Shown here: positions 46,580 through 59,086 of the stretch, piece after piece
How positions within the stretch are numbered: position 1 is the first letter of the stretch
Layout of the letters: the number at the start of each line of letters is the position of its first letter
Assembly (NCBI RefSeq): GCF_052324685.1
Contig: NC_135212.1
Location: forward strand, 48,330,809-48,394,808
DNA from: Brachyhypopomus gauderio
Taxonomy: Eukaryota; Chordata; Actinopteri; Gymnotiformes; Hypopomidae
DNA length: 64,000 bases
Direction: 5' to 3'
Made by a program: the position numbers and the translations under genes
Notes under the pieces: model-generated
The model's database searches: none
Told to the model about the DNA's origin: nothing
The model's input: only the letters and a program-made list of their open reading frames with translations

Positions 46580-48462
46580 ATGGGTTTGTGCAAAGTGGGG
46601 CTTGGTGTGGTGCTGTTGCTTGTTGTGTTTGCTTTGGCTGATGCACAACTGCAAGGAGTGTTTAAATCTCAACTTCCAACTGGACTACGACCTCATCAGC
46701 AGCCACAAGCAATAAGGCAAGTGGTCGCTGGAGGGGCTTCTCAGGGGAGCCATGTTTCTAACCCCACCTGGCCTGCACAAGCCTCATTTAACCAGCAGTC
46801 TTGGAGTCCTGCGCAGGTACCTGTGCAGCAGCCTTCCAATGTTCAGTCCCAGCAAGTACTGCAGGGACCTGTGAAGCAGGTGACCTGGCACTTCCCCAAT
46901 GAACCTCAAATACCAGCAAGACAGCCACTAATGCAGTTTCGGATGAGCCCTCCTGTTCCTACTGCAAGTGTAGCAGCAGAGTGTGGTGAGACTGGCATAC
47001 ATGTGGAGGTCAAGAAGGACCTGTTTGGTACTGGTGAGCTGATAAATCCCTCTGAGATCACCCTGGGAAACTGTGCTGTCAGTGGGGAGGACCGTGCTGC
47101 TCAAGTCCTCATCTTCCAGTCAGCACTGCAGGCCTGCAACAGTACTACCAGTGTGAGTGTCTATGAAGTGAATTCTTCAGTGCTGCTTAAAACATGCAGG
47201 CAATAACACCACTTTCAGGATGAGCTGGTCTACGTCTTCTACGTCCGCTATGTTCCCCACAATTTTGCTCACACTCCTATTGTGAGAACTGTTGGTGCTG
47301 AGGTTCGCATTGAGTGTCACTATCCAAGGTATTGTACCCTACCAGATGTGCTGTTCAATTTTATTTGGAAGGCTCTGTTCAATCTGATGGCCATCAAATG
47401 CTTTGTAGGTTCCACAATGTAAGCAGCAATGCTCTGATGCCTGCCTGGATCCCATATGCTTCTACCCAAGTTGCTGAGGAACAGCTCGTCTTCTCCCTGA
47501 GGCTCATGACAGGTTTGTCCCATGGTTACACCAGACCTACTGATTAGCTGTGCCTGAACTGGACCTAATGAGGTTTCTTCTCCCAGATGACTGGACATCT
47601 GAAAGGCTCTCCAACCAGTACTTCCTGCATGATGTGATCAGTGTTGAGGCATCTGTAATTCAGTTCTACCACGTGCCCCTTCGTGTGTATCTGGACACCT
47701 GTGTGGCCACGGTGGTTCCTGATGTGAATGCAGTCCCTAGTTATGCCTTCATAGATAACCATGGGTGAGTGGCTTCCTTGTGGGCTTTGTGATGGCTGTA
47801 GAGATCAGCTAGTTGTGGTCTGACTGCACAAATGATTGCAGGTGCCTAATTGATGCCAAGCTCACGGGTTCCCAGTCCCACTTCCTGCCCCAAACTGAAG
47901 CAGACAAGCTGAGGTTTCAGTTGGAGGCATTCAAGTTTCAGCAGGACAACAGTGGTTTGGTATGTAACCATGTTTGGTAGGGGGCGAGTACAATGACTGA
48001 CTTGCTGTCTGAACTAACCCCTGTCTCTCCAGCTCTACTTCACATGCTTTATGAAGGCAACTCCAGCTTCTTACGCTGCTGATCCTGAGCACAAAGCTTG
48101 TTCGTTCTCTAGCAACAGGTATGTGGCTGTGGTCCTGAAACCAGCAGGTTACTGGTGAGGCCTAGCTAGTAAGCTTGGGTATTCTGGCTTCACAGGTGGA
48201 CTGCAGCATATGGTCCCGACCAGGTTTGCGGCTGTTGCGAGACCACCTGTAGCTCCCGGAAGGGCCGAGACTTGTCTGAGGACGGAGGTACGTGCATGCC
48301 ATGCTGTGCCGGTACCTGATCCTTCTTGGAGAGGGTCTCTGTGTTGGACTAGAGGTGATGGGGATTTGCAAGCACACCCTAAAGCCCTTCCCCTTTTTTG
48401 CAGGTACACAGCTGGAAGGGGAAGTAATCCTTGGTCCCATCATGGTTGAGGAGAGTGCTTGA
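46580..48462 (+). CDS. zp3: zona pellucida sperm-binding protein 3, copy 6 (variant splice acceptor)
   Basis: The one copy whose protein differs. Exons as predicted: 46580-47152, 47219-47328, 47409-47512, 47587-47764, 47842-47959, 48033-48118, 48196-48287, 48404-48462; poly(A) signal 48483-48488. A 14-bp deletion at ~47216 removes the usual intron 1 acceptor and the first bases of exon 2. The joined sequence reads ACTTTCAG followed by GATGAG, a new acceptor with its own pyrimidine tract, which stays in phase and drops only residues V192, T193 and Q194. Two substitutions in exon 1 are also private: A102T and Q121R in the Q/P-rich region. The product would be 439 residues with the ZP module otherwise whole. 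If the new acceptor is not used, the copy would be non-functional. Confidence 0.8.
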
Positions 48463-49072
48463 TGGCCCCATGTCTTGATTGAAATAAACCAGTACTGTGA
48501 CTACACAAGCTGTCCTGTCTTGCTTTGCAGTTGGGTTGAGCCTAGGCTAGGTCTACTTCAGCTGTGATGTAAACCATGGTCTTGACCTTTTTAGCTTGAT
48601 AACCAATTCTGAGCTAGATTTAGATGTGTAAACGTTGTCTGCATATGGCTGCCTCTCAAAGACAAGGTGAAATTGTTGCACTTGCTCTCCTGCATGCAAG
48701 CTTTGATGGCAAAAGTCAAAGTGAGTAACAAGGTTGGTGGAAGCTGGGGGATGAAAAGGACCATTTCCTCATCTTGCAGATTTCATGAAGTTCAGATAGT
48801 GAAGTATGGCTCCAGAAAATGTCATTTGTTTTGAACCTTGAAGAATCTGTGAAATTGGAATGCATGTATACCTTATTTTTTAGTGGGACTATGATTGGTT
48901 TGTGCTGTTTACACAAAGCTTCCGTCTAGAAAGATTGGTCGGATCAATATCAAACATTGCTGTGCTGGAAAGTAATTGGTGCCGTCTAAGCTTTAGATTA
49001 AGCTACTCTGCACAAGGATCTGGGTTGGAAGGAAGAGGCTGTAGTGTATCTACATGGGTACGGTTTGTGTCT

Positions 49073-49252
49073 GCAGTCATGGCCTAGCGGTTAGGGAACT
49101 GGTCTTGTGACCGGAGGGTCGCAGGTTCGATTCCCAGACCTGAGGCCATGACTGAGGTGCCCCTGAGCAAGGCCCTAACCCTCAATTGCTCACTTGTATA
49201 AAAATGTAAGTCGCTCTGGATAAGGGCGTCTGCCAAATGCCGTAAATGTAAA
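49073..49252 (+). mobile_element. tRNA-derived SINE, plus strand (unit 6)
   Basis: Same as unit 2. Confidence 0.8.
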
Positions 49253-49542
49253 TGCAGTGGTTGACCATCAAAGCTGACAAAATACTAATGACCTGATTAA
49301 CCAATGATTCACACAAATGGAAATACATGAATGTTTAGTAGAGTGGGAACAATATGGAAAAACACAAATTATCAGAAGTTTTCAGGCCTCATTCCTCTGC
49401 CTTGATAATCTTTTCAACAGGCAGGAGACCCAGCAGTTGGACAACCCGGAGACAAGATGCATGGTAATAAAAGCCTGAGTACTGAGCATGAGGAGAAAGA
49501 GATGGAAATAATATTTATGGGTAGGATCCACAATCTAGGATG

Positions 49543-49626
49543 TCCAGACTATGCAAATTGAGCCCTGTACACCTTGTCATCACTAGTGCTACAGGGCTCT
49601 TGACAATTTCTTTTGCATAGTCTGGA
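49543..49626 (+). repeat. 84-nt foldback (unit 6)
   Basis: Same two stems and loop as unit 1. Confidence 0.7.
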
Positions 49627-49782
49627 AGTCCCAAGTAGTCAGTGGGGCTCCCAGTCTTTAAATGATTTACCGTTAAATGCATTGAAGCACATGTTGGACT
49701 TCTCTGGGCCTATCAAAAGAGAAATACTAATATGGGCTAACTTGATATGATATGGGCTAACTTGTGGACTTGGTGCTTTTTA

Positions 49783-50273
49783 GGGCGTACTCACACTAGG
49801 CTCTGTGATCCGGGCACGGTTCGTTTGGCTAGTGCGAGCGCTCCAACCGTGCCCGAGCCCGCTTGAAGAGGTGGGCCAGGGCACGATTCGCGTAGACTCG
49901 GTGCCTCGTCTGATTGGTTCATTTCGCAGGAACTCAAACATGACGTCAGGGATGCGACGCTCACGTTAAACAGTCATAGCGGCAAAGCGATTAGCAGACA
50001 ATCGTTATGTTAAATTATCGATAAATCTGTGCTTGCAACGTGTTTCTGCACTCCCAAAACGACTTCAAAAATACAATAAAAAGAGAATCGTGAACTCCAT
50101 ATTGTTGTGCGAGCGCGCTTTTTTTTTCCCAAATAGTCACGTTGTGATGACGCAAGTGTGCTCGGGCCGGCTTCATAAAGCCAGCGTGAGTGCAGGCCAG
50201 AGGGGGAGTGGGGAGGGGGGATAACCGGGCCCCAGCACGGAACGAGCCAACCGTGCTTAGTGTGAGTACACCC
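49783..50273. mobile_element. MITE, internally deleted form (unit 7)
   Basis: 491 bp, TTA on both sides, ACACCC right TIR. Confidence 0.75.
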
Positions 50274-51636
50274 TTAGAGTCTTGACATTTTGGGTTTCAA
50301 CATCTACAAAGCTCTGCAGTTTATTAATTTATTTTTTCCATCTCGAGTACATCTTTTTCATTGAATCTACAATATCTGTTGCTCTACACAGTAAAATGTA
50401 TTGTATACTGTAGGGGCTCACATCTGTTTTAGACCATGTCACACTTGTGTTCCATCAAAAAACTTTCCAACTGCGAGCAATTTATTCAGCATTACTATTA
50501 AATACATGCACGCGCACACACACTTTGATATGCTATCAAGTACAGAGCCTATAGAATTCTTCAGCTGTGAAAGATTCTATAATTTTGTTATTCTTTTCTT
50601 CTGTTATTTCTTCCCTTTCCGATCTTGTATGCCACTGAGCCCCATTCTGATCCCCAACGGCTGCATATCACAATTTAAAGCGGTGTATCAATTAGCATAG
50701 TTGACAACTCTGTTGGAAACTCACACTATGTCACAGAAAGAGGTAGGAAAATTCCAACTGTTTATCTTCCTACAAAACAGAAACCTGTTCAAAACAATGA
50801 TCAACAGGAGGTCGTCTTGGAATGTAAATATTAGAACTAAACTATATCCAAAGTATTAGAACTTGCAGCTACTAACATGAAAAGGGTGGACTTTGTTCCG
50901 CCTAAAATACATGCCGGTTTTCAAGCTGAAAGGTATGTTCATGTCACAAAAGACTATTAATTTCAAAGGATGTGGCAGCGAATTCAATAGGCAAAAACGA
51001 AAACGATGTTTCCAGATGAATTAATAATGTCGCAAATGATTTTTGAAGTTAACTCTTCACAGTGTCTTTTTAAAATGGTCAGATTACAACTTGGTTTTCT
51101 GTTTCTGATAACACTTATGACGCCACGCAAATACAATGAAAACAGAATGACGTCACAAAAGATTAAGGGAAAGGATATTTTGAGTGCACTTTGAAATGCG
51201 CTAACAAATGACTTTAACATACGCCTAGATAGCCCAGACACGTCACCGAGACGCAACATTAACATCAGAATGTCGCCCAAGCATCGCATTTGATTTCAGA
51301 TGAGTGTCAGATTCATTGCCCATGGACGCTGGGTAAACGTTTTTGCACTAAGACAAAATAGCTTTGTAACGCATTAAGTTGTTTTTATGTGATAGGAGTA
51401 AATATGTGGTCAATCTGCCATAGTGCATAATGTTTCGACTGAAGAAGGAAAAACTGCTACTCACATGAAGAACAAGTCTTCAAACTGTTCGCAACAGTTA
51501 TGTGGATTTTTAAAAAATCGCTCAACAGAAAATGGCCGTTGAGTCATATCAGCAATCATAAAATATAAAACAGGCAGATACATATTCAAAATGTGGTAAT
51601 TTGACAAATATTCAAAACGCATCTAATGTTACTGAT

Positions 51637-51824
51637 TGACACTGACGTGTGTTACTGATCACACGTGCCCAGAGCGGTGGGCAGCCCTAGCCCGGTGCCC
51701 AGGGAGCAGTTGGGGTTAGGTGCCTTGCTCAAGGGCACCTCAGTCATGGCCTCAGGTCTGGGAATCGAACCCACGACCCTCCGGTCACAAGACCAGTTCC
51801 CTACCACTAGGCCATGACTGCCCC
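51637..51824 (-). mobile_element. tRNA-derived SINE, minus strand (unit 7)
   Basis: Same as unit 2. Confidence 0.75.
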
Positions 51825-52679
51825 ATATATACCATGACAAAACCTTCTACAAACCTGGGACAGCAAACTGAAAATCTAAATTTGCACCATTCTCAAAACT
51901 TTTGGCAACAACTGACTCTTTGCACCATTCGACTATGTGGAATGATAGTAGGTTAAAGATGATATCATGTGAAAGGGGCAAATTGGATTTAAAATCCAGA
52001 CAATTATCCTGTGGGCATACTTTAAAGGTCAATTATGGCAATTTTATACATTAAATTTATTAAATAAAGCAAGAGCCCTTTAGAGGTGCCAACTGGAATT
52101 GAACTGAGTTCTTTAGAGCAATCCTGACCAAAATCCTTTCAATTAATGATTTAACTTTGTAAATTTGTAAACTTTTGCTTCCATAAAGAATTCTTATTGC
52201 TTCTTTAGAGCACCCTTTCCAAAAAAGTAGATTTTTTGTTTCTTTCTTTCTTTTTTCTTACATCTGCTCAAAAGGTTCTTCCTGGATGCCTAACTGCTTT
52301 CTCTATGACCAAATTTCAAACATTTTATTATTACTACTGAGAGACTCCATCAAAGGTAAATGTAAGAAGGGAAAGCAGTTTTCCAGGAAAAAATGAATTG
52401 TACTGATTTGTCATTAATAACAGCATGAAACATCTGAAACACTTTTTAGAGTATACCTGAGTCATTACACAATCTTGCCATATTTTCTGCATTGGAGCAA
52501 TAGAGCGTCTATTATAGAGGTGTTTTTAACCTGGTGGTAATTACACAGATCAATGTAAAAAAACAATCCATATAATGAAACATTTTTCTTTACCAATGAA
52601 AGATTATTCCAAGAACCATACACCTATGCAAACAACAGTTTAAGAACCTGTCTTAAGATTAAGGAGTATTGATTTGTGT

Positions 52680-52775
52680 CAGCTGTGAAAGAGTAGTAAA
52701 GTCATCTTCAGGGTCAGAGGGACGTTAAGCTCATTAGCAGGGGGTGGGGCTGCAAGTCTCCATTATGGTATAAAA
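52680..52775 (+). promoter_or_regulatory. zp3 core promoter, copy 7
   Basis: E-box at 52680-52685, TATAAAA at 52769-52775. Confidence 0.65.
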
Positions 52776-52825
52776 TGGAATGGTCAAACATGACTGCTAC
52801 GTGTGAGCTTTTGGGGAGAAGAACA

Positions 52826-54722
52826 ATGGGTTTGTGCAAAGTGGGGCTTGGTGTGGTGCTGTTGCTTGTTGTGTTTGCTTTGGCTGATGCACAACTGCAA
52901 GGAGTGTTTAAATCTCAACTTCCAACTGGACTACGACCTCATCAGCAGCCACAAGCAATAAGGCAAGTGGTCGCTGGAGGGGCTTCTCAGGGGAGCCATG
53001 TTTCTAACCCCACCTGGCCTGCACAAGCCTCATTTAACCAGCAGTCTTGGAGTCCTGCGCAGGTACCTGTGCAGCAGCCTTCCAATGTTCAGTCCCAGCA
53101 AGTACTGCAGGGACCTGTGAAGCAGGTGGCCTGGCACTTCCCCAATGAACCTCAAATACCAGCAAGACAGCCACTAATGCAGTTTCAGATGAGCCCTCCT
53201 GTTCCTACTGCAAGTGTAGCAGCAGAGTGTGGTGAGACTGGCATACATGTGGAGGTCAAGAAGGACCTGTTTGGTACTGGTGAGCTGATAAATCCCTCTG
53301 AGATCACCCTGGGAAACTGTGCTGTCAGTGGGGAGGACCGTGCTGCTCAAGTCCTCATCTTCCAGTCAGCACTGCAGGCCTGCAACAGTACTACCAGTGT
53401 GAGTGTCTATGAAGTGAATTCTTCAGTGCTGCTTAAAACATGCAGGCAATAACACCACTTTCTTAACAGGTGACCCAGGATGAGCTGGTCTACGTCTTCT
53501 ACGTCCGCTATGTTCCCCACAATTTTGCTCACACTCCTATTGTGAGAACTGTTGGTGCTGAGGTTCGCATTGAGTGTCACTATCCAAGGTATTGTACCCT
53601 ACCAGATGTGCTGTTCAATTTTATTTGGAAGGCTCTGTTCAATCTGATGGCCATCAAATGCTTTGTAGGTTCCACAATGTAAGCAGCAATGCTCTGATGC
53701 CTGCCTGGATCCCATATGCTTCTACCCAAGTTGCTGAGGAACAGCTCGTCTTCTCCCTGAGGCTCATGACAGGTTTGTCCCATGGTTACACCAGACCTAC
53801 TGATTAGCTGTGCCTGAACTGGACCTAATGAGGTTTCTTCTCCCAGATGACTGGACATCTGAAAGGCTCTCCAACCAGTACTTCCTGCATGATGTGATCA
53901 GTGTTGAGGCATCTGTAATTCAGTTCTACCACGTGCCCCTTCGTGTGTATCTGGACACCTGTGTGGCCACGGTGGTTCCTGATGTGAATGCAGTCCCTAG
54001 TTATGCCTTCATAGATAACCATGGGTGAGTGGCTTCCTTGTGGGCTTTGTGATGGCTGTAGAGATCAGCTAGTTGTGGTCTGACTGCACAAATGATTGCA
54101 GGTGCCTAATTGATGCCAAGCTCACGGGTTCCCAGTCCCACTTCCTGCCCCAAACTGAAGCAGACAAGCTGAGGTTTCAGTTGGAGGCATTCAAGTTTCA
54201 GCAGGACAACAGTGGTTTGGTATGTAACCATGTTTGGTAGGGGGCGAGTACAATGACTGACTTGCTGTCTGAACTAACCCCTGTCTCTCCAGCTCTACTT
54301 CACATGCTTTATGAAGGCAACTCCAGCTTCTTACGCTGCTGATCCTGAGCACAAAGCTTGTTCGTTCTCTAGCAACAGGTATGTGGCTGTGGTCCTGAAA
54401 CCAGCAGGTTACTGGTGAGGCCTAGCTAGTAAGCTTGGGTATTCTGGCTTCACAGGTGGACTGCAGCATATGGTCCCGACCAGGTTTGCGGCTGTTGCGA
54501 GACCACCTGTAGCTCCCGGAAGGGCCGAGACTTGTCTGAGGACGGAGGTACGTGCATGCCATGCTGTGCCGGTACCTGATCCTTCTTGGAGAGGGTCTCT
54601 GTGTTGGACTAGAGGTGATGGGGATTTGCAAGCACACCCTAAAGCCCTTCCCCTTTTTTGCAGGTACACAGCTGGAAGGGGAAGTAATCCTTGGTCCCAT
54701 CATGGTTGAGGAGAGTGCTTGA
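52826..54722 (+). CDS. zp3: zona pellucida sperm-binding protein 3, copy 7
   Basis: Exons: 52826-53398, 53470-53588, 53669-53772, 53847-54024, 54102-54219, 54293-54378, 54456-54547, 54664-54722; poly(A) signal 54743-54748. It has the standard intron 1 acceptor and the A102/Q121 residues, so none of the copy 6 changes are shared with it. Predicted product the same as copy 1. Confidence 0.93.
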
Positions 54723-55332
54723 TGGCCCCATGTCTTGATTGAAATAAACCAGTACTGTGACTACACAAGCTGTCCTGTCTTGCTTTGCAGTTGGGTTGAG
54801 CCTAGGCTAGGTCTACTTCAGCTGTGATGTAAACCATGGTCTTGACCTTTTTAGCTTGATAACCAATTCTGAGCTAGATTTAGATGTGTAAACGTTGTCT
54901 GCATATGGCTGCCTCTCAAAGACAAGGTGAAATTGTTGCACTTGCTCTCCTGCATGCAAGCTTTGATGGCAAAAGTCAAAGTGAGTAACAAGGTTGGTGG
55001 AAGCTGGGGGATGAAAAGGACCATTTCCTCATCTTGCAGATTTCATGAAGTTCAGATAGTGAAGTATGGCTCCAGAAAATGTCATTTGTTTTGAACCTTG
55101 AAGAATCTGTGAAATTGGAATGCATGTATACCTTATTTTTTAGTGGGACTATGATTGGTTTGTGCTGTTTACACAAAGCTTCCGTCTAGAAAGATTGGTC
55201 GGATCAATATCAAACATTGCTGTGCTGGAAAGTAATTGGTGCCGTCTAAGCTTTAGATTAAGCTACTCTGCACAAGGATCTGGGTTGGAAGGAAGAGGCT
55301 GTAGTGTATCTACATGGGTACGGTTTGTGTCT

Positions 55333-55512
55333 GCAGTCATGGCCTAGCGGTTAGGGAACTGGTCTTGTGACCGGAGGGTCGCAGGTTCGATTCCCAGACC
55401 TGAGGCCATGACTGAGGTGCCCCTGAGCAAGGCCCTAACCCTCAATTGCTCACTTGTATAAAAATGTAAGTCGCTCTGGATAAGGGCGTCTGCCAAATGC
55501 CGTAAATGTAAA
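55333..55512 (+). mobile_element. tRNA-derived SINE, plus strand (unit 7)
   Basis: Same as unit 2. Confidence 0.8.
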
Positions 55513-55802
55513 TGCAGTGGTTGACCATCAAAGCTGACAAAATACTAATGACCTGATTAACCAATGATTCACACAAATGGAAATACATGAATGTTTAGTA
55601 GAGTGGGAACAATATGGAAAAACACAAATTATCAGAAGTTTTCAGGCCTCATTCCTCTGCCTTGATAATCTTTTCAACAGGCAGGAGACCCAGCAGTTGG
55701 ACAACCCGGAGACAAGATGCATGGTAATAAAAGCCTGAGTACTGAGCATGAGGAGAAAGAGATGGAAATAATATTTATGGGTAGGATCCACAATCTAGGA
55801 TG

Positions 55803-55886
55803 TCCAGACTATGCAAATTGAGCCCTGTACACCTTGTCATCACTAGTGCTACAGGGCTCTTGACAATTTCTTTTGCATAGTCTGGA
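55803..55886 (+). repeat. 84-nt foldback (unit 7)
   Basis: Same two stems and loop as unit 1. Confidence 0.7.
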
Positions 55887-56042
55887 AGTCCCAAGTAGTC
55901 AGTGGGGCTCCCAGTCTTTAAATGATTTACCGTTAAATGCATTGAAGCACATGTTGGACTTCTCTGGGCCTATCAAAAGAGAAATACTAATATGGGCTAA
56001 CTTGATATGATATGGGCTAACTTGTGGACTTGGTGCTTTTTA

Positions 56043-56533
56043 GGGCGTACTCACACTAGGCTCTGTGATCCGGGCACGGTTCGTTTGGCTAGTGCGAGCG
56101 CTCCAACCGTGCCCGAGCCCGCTTGAAGAGGTGGGCCAGGGCACGATTCGCGTAGACTCGGTGCCTCGTCTGATTGGTTCATTTCGCAGGAACTCAAACA
56201 TGACGTCAGGGATGCGACGCTCACGTTAAACAGTCATAGCGGCAAAGCGATTAGCAGACAATCGTTATGTTAAATTATCGATAAATCTGTGCTTGCAACG
56301 TGTTTCTGCACTCCCAAAACGACTTCAAAAATACAATAAAAAGAGAATCGTGAACTCCATATTGTTGTGCGAGCGCGCTTTTTTTTTCCCAAATAGTCAC
56401 GTTGTGATGACGCAAGTGTGCTCGGGCCGGCTTCATAAAGCCAGCGTGAGTGCAGGCCAGAGGGGGAGTGGGGAGGGGGGATAACCGGGCCCCAGCACGG
56501 AACGAGCCAACCGTGCTTAGTGTGAGTACACCC
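56043..56533. mobile_element. MITE, internally deleted form (unit 8)
   Basis: 491 bp, TTA on both sides, ACACCC right TIR. Confidence 0.75.
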
Positions 56534-57896
56534 TTAGAGTCTTGACATTTTGGGTTTCAACATCTACAAAGCTCTGCAGTTTATTAATTTATTTTTTCCA
56601 TCTCGAGTACATCTTTTTCATTGAATCTACAATATCTGTTGCTCTACACAGTAAAATGTATTGTATACTGTAGGGGCTCACATCTGTTTTAGACCATGTC
56701 ACACTTGTGTTCCATCAAAAAACTTTCCAACTGCGAGCAATTTATTCAGCATTACTATTAAATACATGCACGCGCACACACACTTTGATATGCTATCAAG
56801 TACAGAGCCTATAGAATTCTTCAGCTGTGAAAGATTCTATAATTTTGTTATTCTTTTCTTCTGTTATTTCTTCCCTTTCCGATCTTGTATGCCACTGAGC
56901 CCCATTCTGATCCCCAACGGCTGCATATCACAATTTAAAGCGGTGTATCAATTAGCATAGTTGACAACTCTGTTGGAAACTCACACTATGTCACAGAAAG
57001 AGGTAGGAAAATTCCAACTGTTTATCTTCCTACAAAACAGAAACCTGTTCAAAACAATGATCAACAGGAGGTCGTCTTGGAATGTAAATATTAGAACTAA
57101 ACTATATCCAAAGTATTAGAACTTGCAGCTACTAACATGAAAAGGGTGGACTTTGTTCCGCCTAAAATACATGCCGGTTTTCAAGCTGAAAGGTATGTTC
57201 ATGTCACAAAAGACTATTAATTTCAAAGGATGTGGCAGCGAATTCAATAGGCAAAAACGAAAACGATGTTTCCAGATGAATTAATAATGTCGCAAATGAT
57301 TTTTGAAGTTAACTCTTCACAGTGTCTTTTTAAAATGGTCAGATTACAACTTGGTTTTCTGTTTCTGATAACACTTATGACGCCACGCAAATACAATGAA
57401 AACAGAATGACGTCACAAAAGATTAAGGGAAAGGATATTTTGAGTGCACTTTGAAATGCGCTAACAAATGACTTTAACATACGCCTAGATAGCCCAGACA
57501 CGTCACCGAGACGCAACATTAACATCAGAATGTCGCCCAAGCATCGCATTTGATTTCAGATGAGTGTCAGATTCATTGCCCATGGACGCTGGGTAAACGT
57601 TTTTGCACTAAGACAAAATAGCTTTGTAACGCATTAAGTTGTTTTTATGTGATAGGAGTAAATATGTGGTCAATCTGCCATAGTGCATAATGTTTCGACT
57701 GAAGAAGGAAAAACTGCTACTCACATGAAGAACAAGTCTTCAAACTGTTCGCAACAGTTATGTGGATTTAAAAAAAATCGCTCAACAGAAAATGGCCGTT
57801 GAGTCATATCAGCAATCATAAAATATAAAACAGGCAGATACATATTCAAAATGTGGTAATTTGACAAATATTCAAAACGCATCTAATGTTACTGAT

Positions 57897-58084
57897 TGAC
57901 ACTGACGTGTGTTACTGATCACACGTGCCCAGAGCGGTGGGCAGCCCTAGCCCGGTGCCCAGGGAGCAGTTGGGGTTAGGTGCCTTGCTCAAGGGCACCT
58001 CAGTCATGGCCTCAGGTCTGGGAATCGAACCCACGACCCTCCGGTCACAAGACCAGTTCCCTACCACTAGGCCATGACTGCCCC
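57897..58084 (-). mobile_element. tRNA-derived SINE, minus strand (unit 8)
   Basis: Same as unit 2. Confidence 0.75.
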
Positions 58085-58940
58085 ATATATACCATGACAA
58101 AACCTTCTACAAACCTGGGACAGCAAACTGAAAATCTAAATTTGCACCATTCTCAAAACTTTTGGCAACAACTGACTCTTTGCACCATTCGACTATGTGG
58201 AATGATAGTAGGTTAAAGATGATATCATGTGAAAGGGGCAAATTGGATTTAAAATCCAGACAATTATCCTGTGGGCATACTTTAAAGGTCAATTATGGCA
58301 ATTTTATACATTAAATTTATTAAATAAAGCAAGAGCCCTTTAGAGGTGCCAACTGGAATTGAACTGAGTTCTTTAGAGCAATCCTGACCAAAATCCTTTC
58401 AATTAATGATTTAACTTTGTAAATTTGTAAACTTTTGCTTCCATAAAGAATTCTTATTGCTTCTTTAGAGCACCCTTTCCAAAAAAGTAGATTTTTTGTT
58501 TCTTTCTTTCTTTTTTCTTACATCTGCTCAAAAGGTTCTTCCTGGATGCCTAACTGCTTTCTCTATGACCAAATTTCAAACATTTTATTATTACTACTGA
58601 GAGACTCCATCAAAGGTAAATGTAAGAAGGGAAAGCAGTTTTCCAGGAAAAAATGAATTGTACTGATTTGTCATTAATAACAGCATGAAACATCTGAAAC
58701 ACTTTTTAGAGTATACCTGAGTCATTACACAATCTTGCCATATTTTCTGCATTGGAGCAATAGAGCGTCTATTATAGAGGTGTTTTTAACCTGGTGGTAA
58801 TTACACAGATCAATGTAAAAAAAACAATCCATATAATGAAACATTTTTCTTTACCAATGAAAGATTATTCCAAGAACCATACACCTATGCAAACAACAGT
58901 TTAAGAACCTGTCTTAAGATTAAGGAGTATTGATTTGTGT

Positions 58941-59036
58941 CAGCTGTGAAAGAGTAGTAAAGTCATCTTCAGGGTCAGAGGGACGTTAAGCTCATTAGCA
59001 GGGGGTGGGGCTGCAAGTCTCCATTATGGTATAAAA
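58941..59036 (+). promoter_or_regulatory. zp3 core promoter, copy 8
   Basis: E-box at 58941-58946, TATAAAA at 59030-59036. Confidence 0.65.
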
Positions 59037-59086
59037 TGGAATGGTCAAACATGACTGCTACGTGTGAGCTTTTGGGGAGAAGAACA

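Larger units (their letters stand above)
43507..49752 (+). repeat. array unit 6 (6246 bp)
   Basis: 14 bp shorter than units 4, 5 and 7, all of it from the deletion in intron 1/exon 2 of its gene. The right TIR of its MITE has ACGCCC, the unit 2 state, amid ACACCC units. The A/T tract is the TTTTTAAAAAA form (near 45260). No gene other than zp3. Confidence 0.93.
49753..56012 (+). repeat. array unit 7 (6260 bp)
   Basis: 20-bp duplication present; A/T tract in the TTTTTAAAAAA form (near 51510); 7-A run upstream of the gene. No gene other than zp3. Confidence 0.93.
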
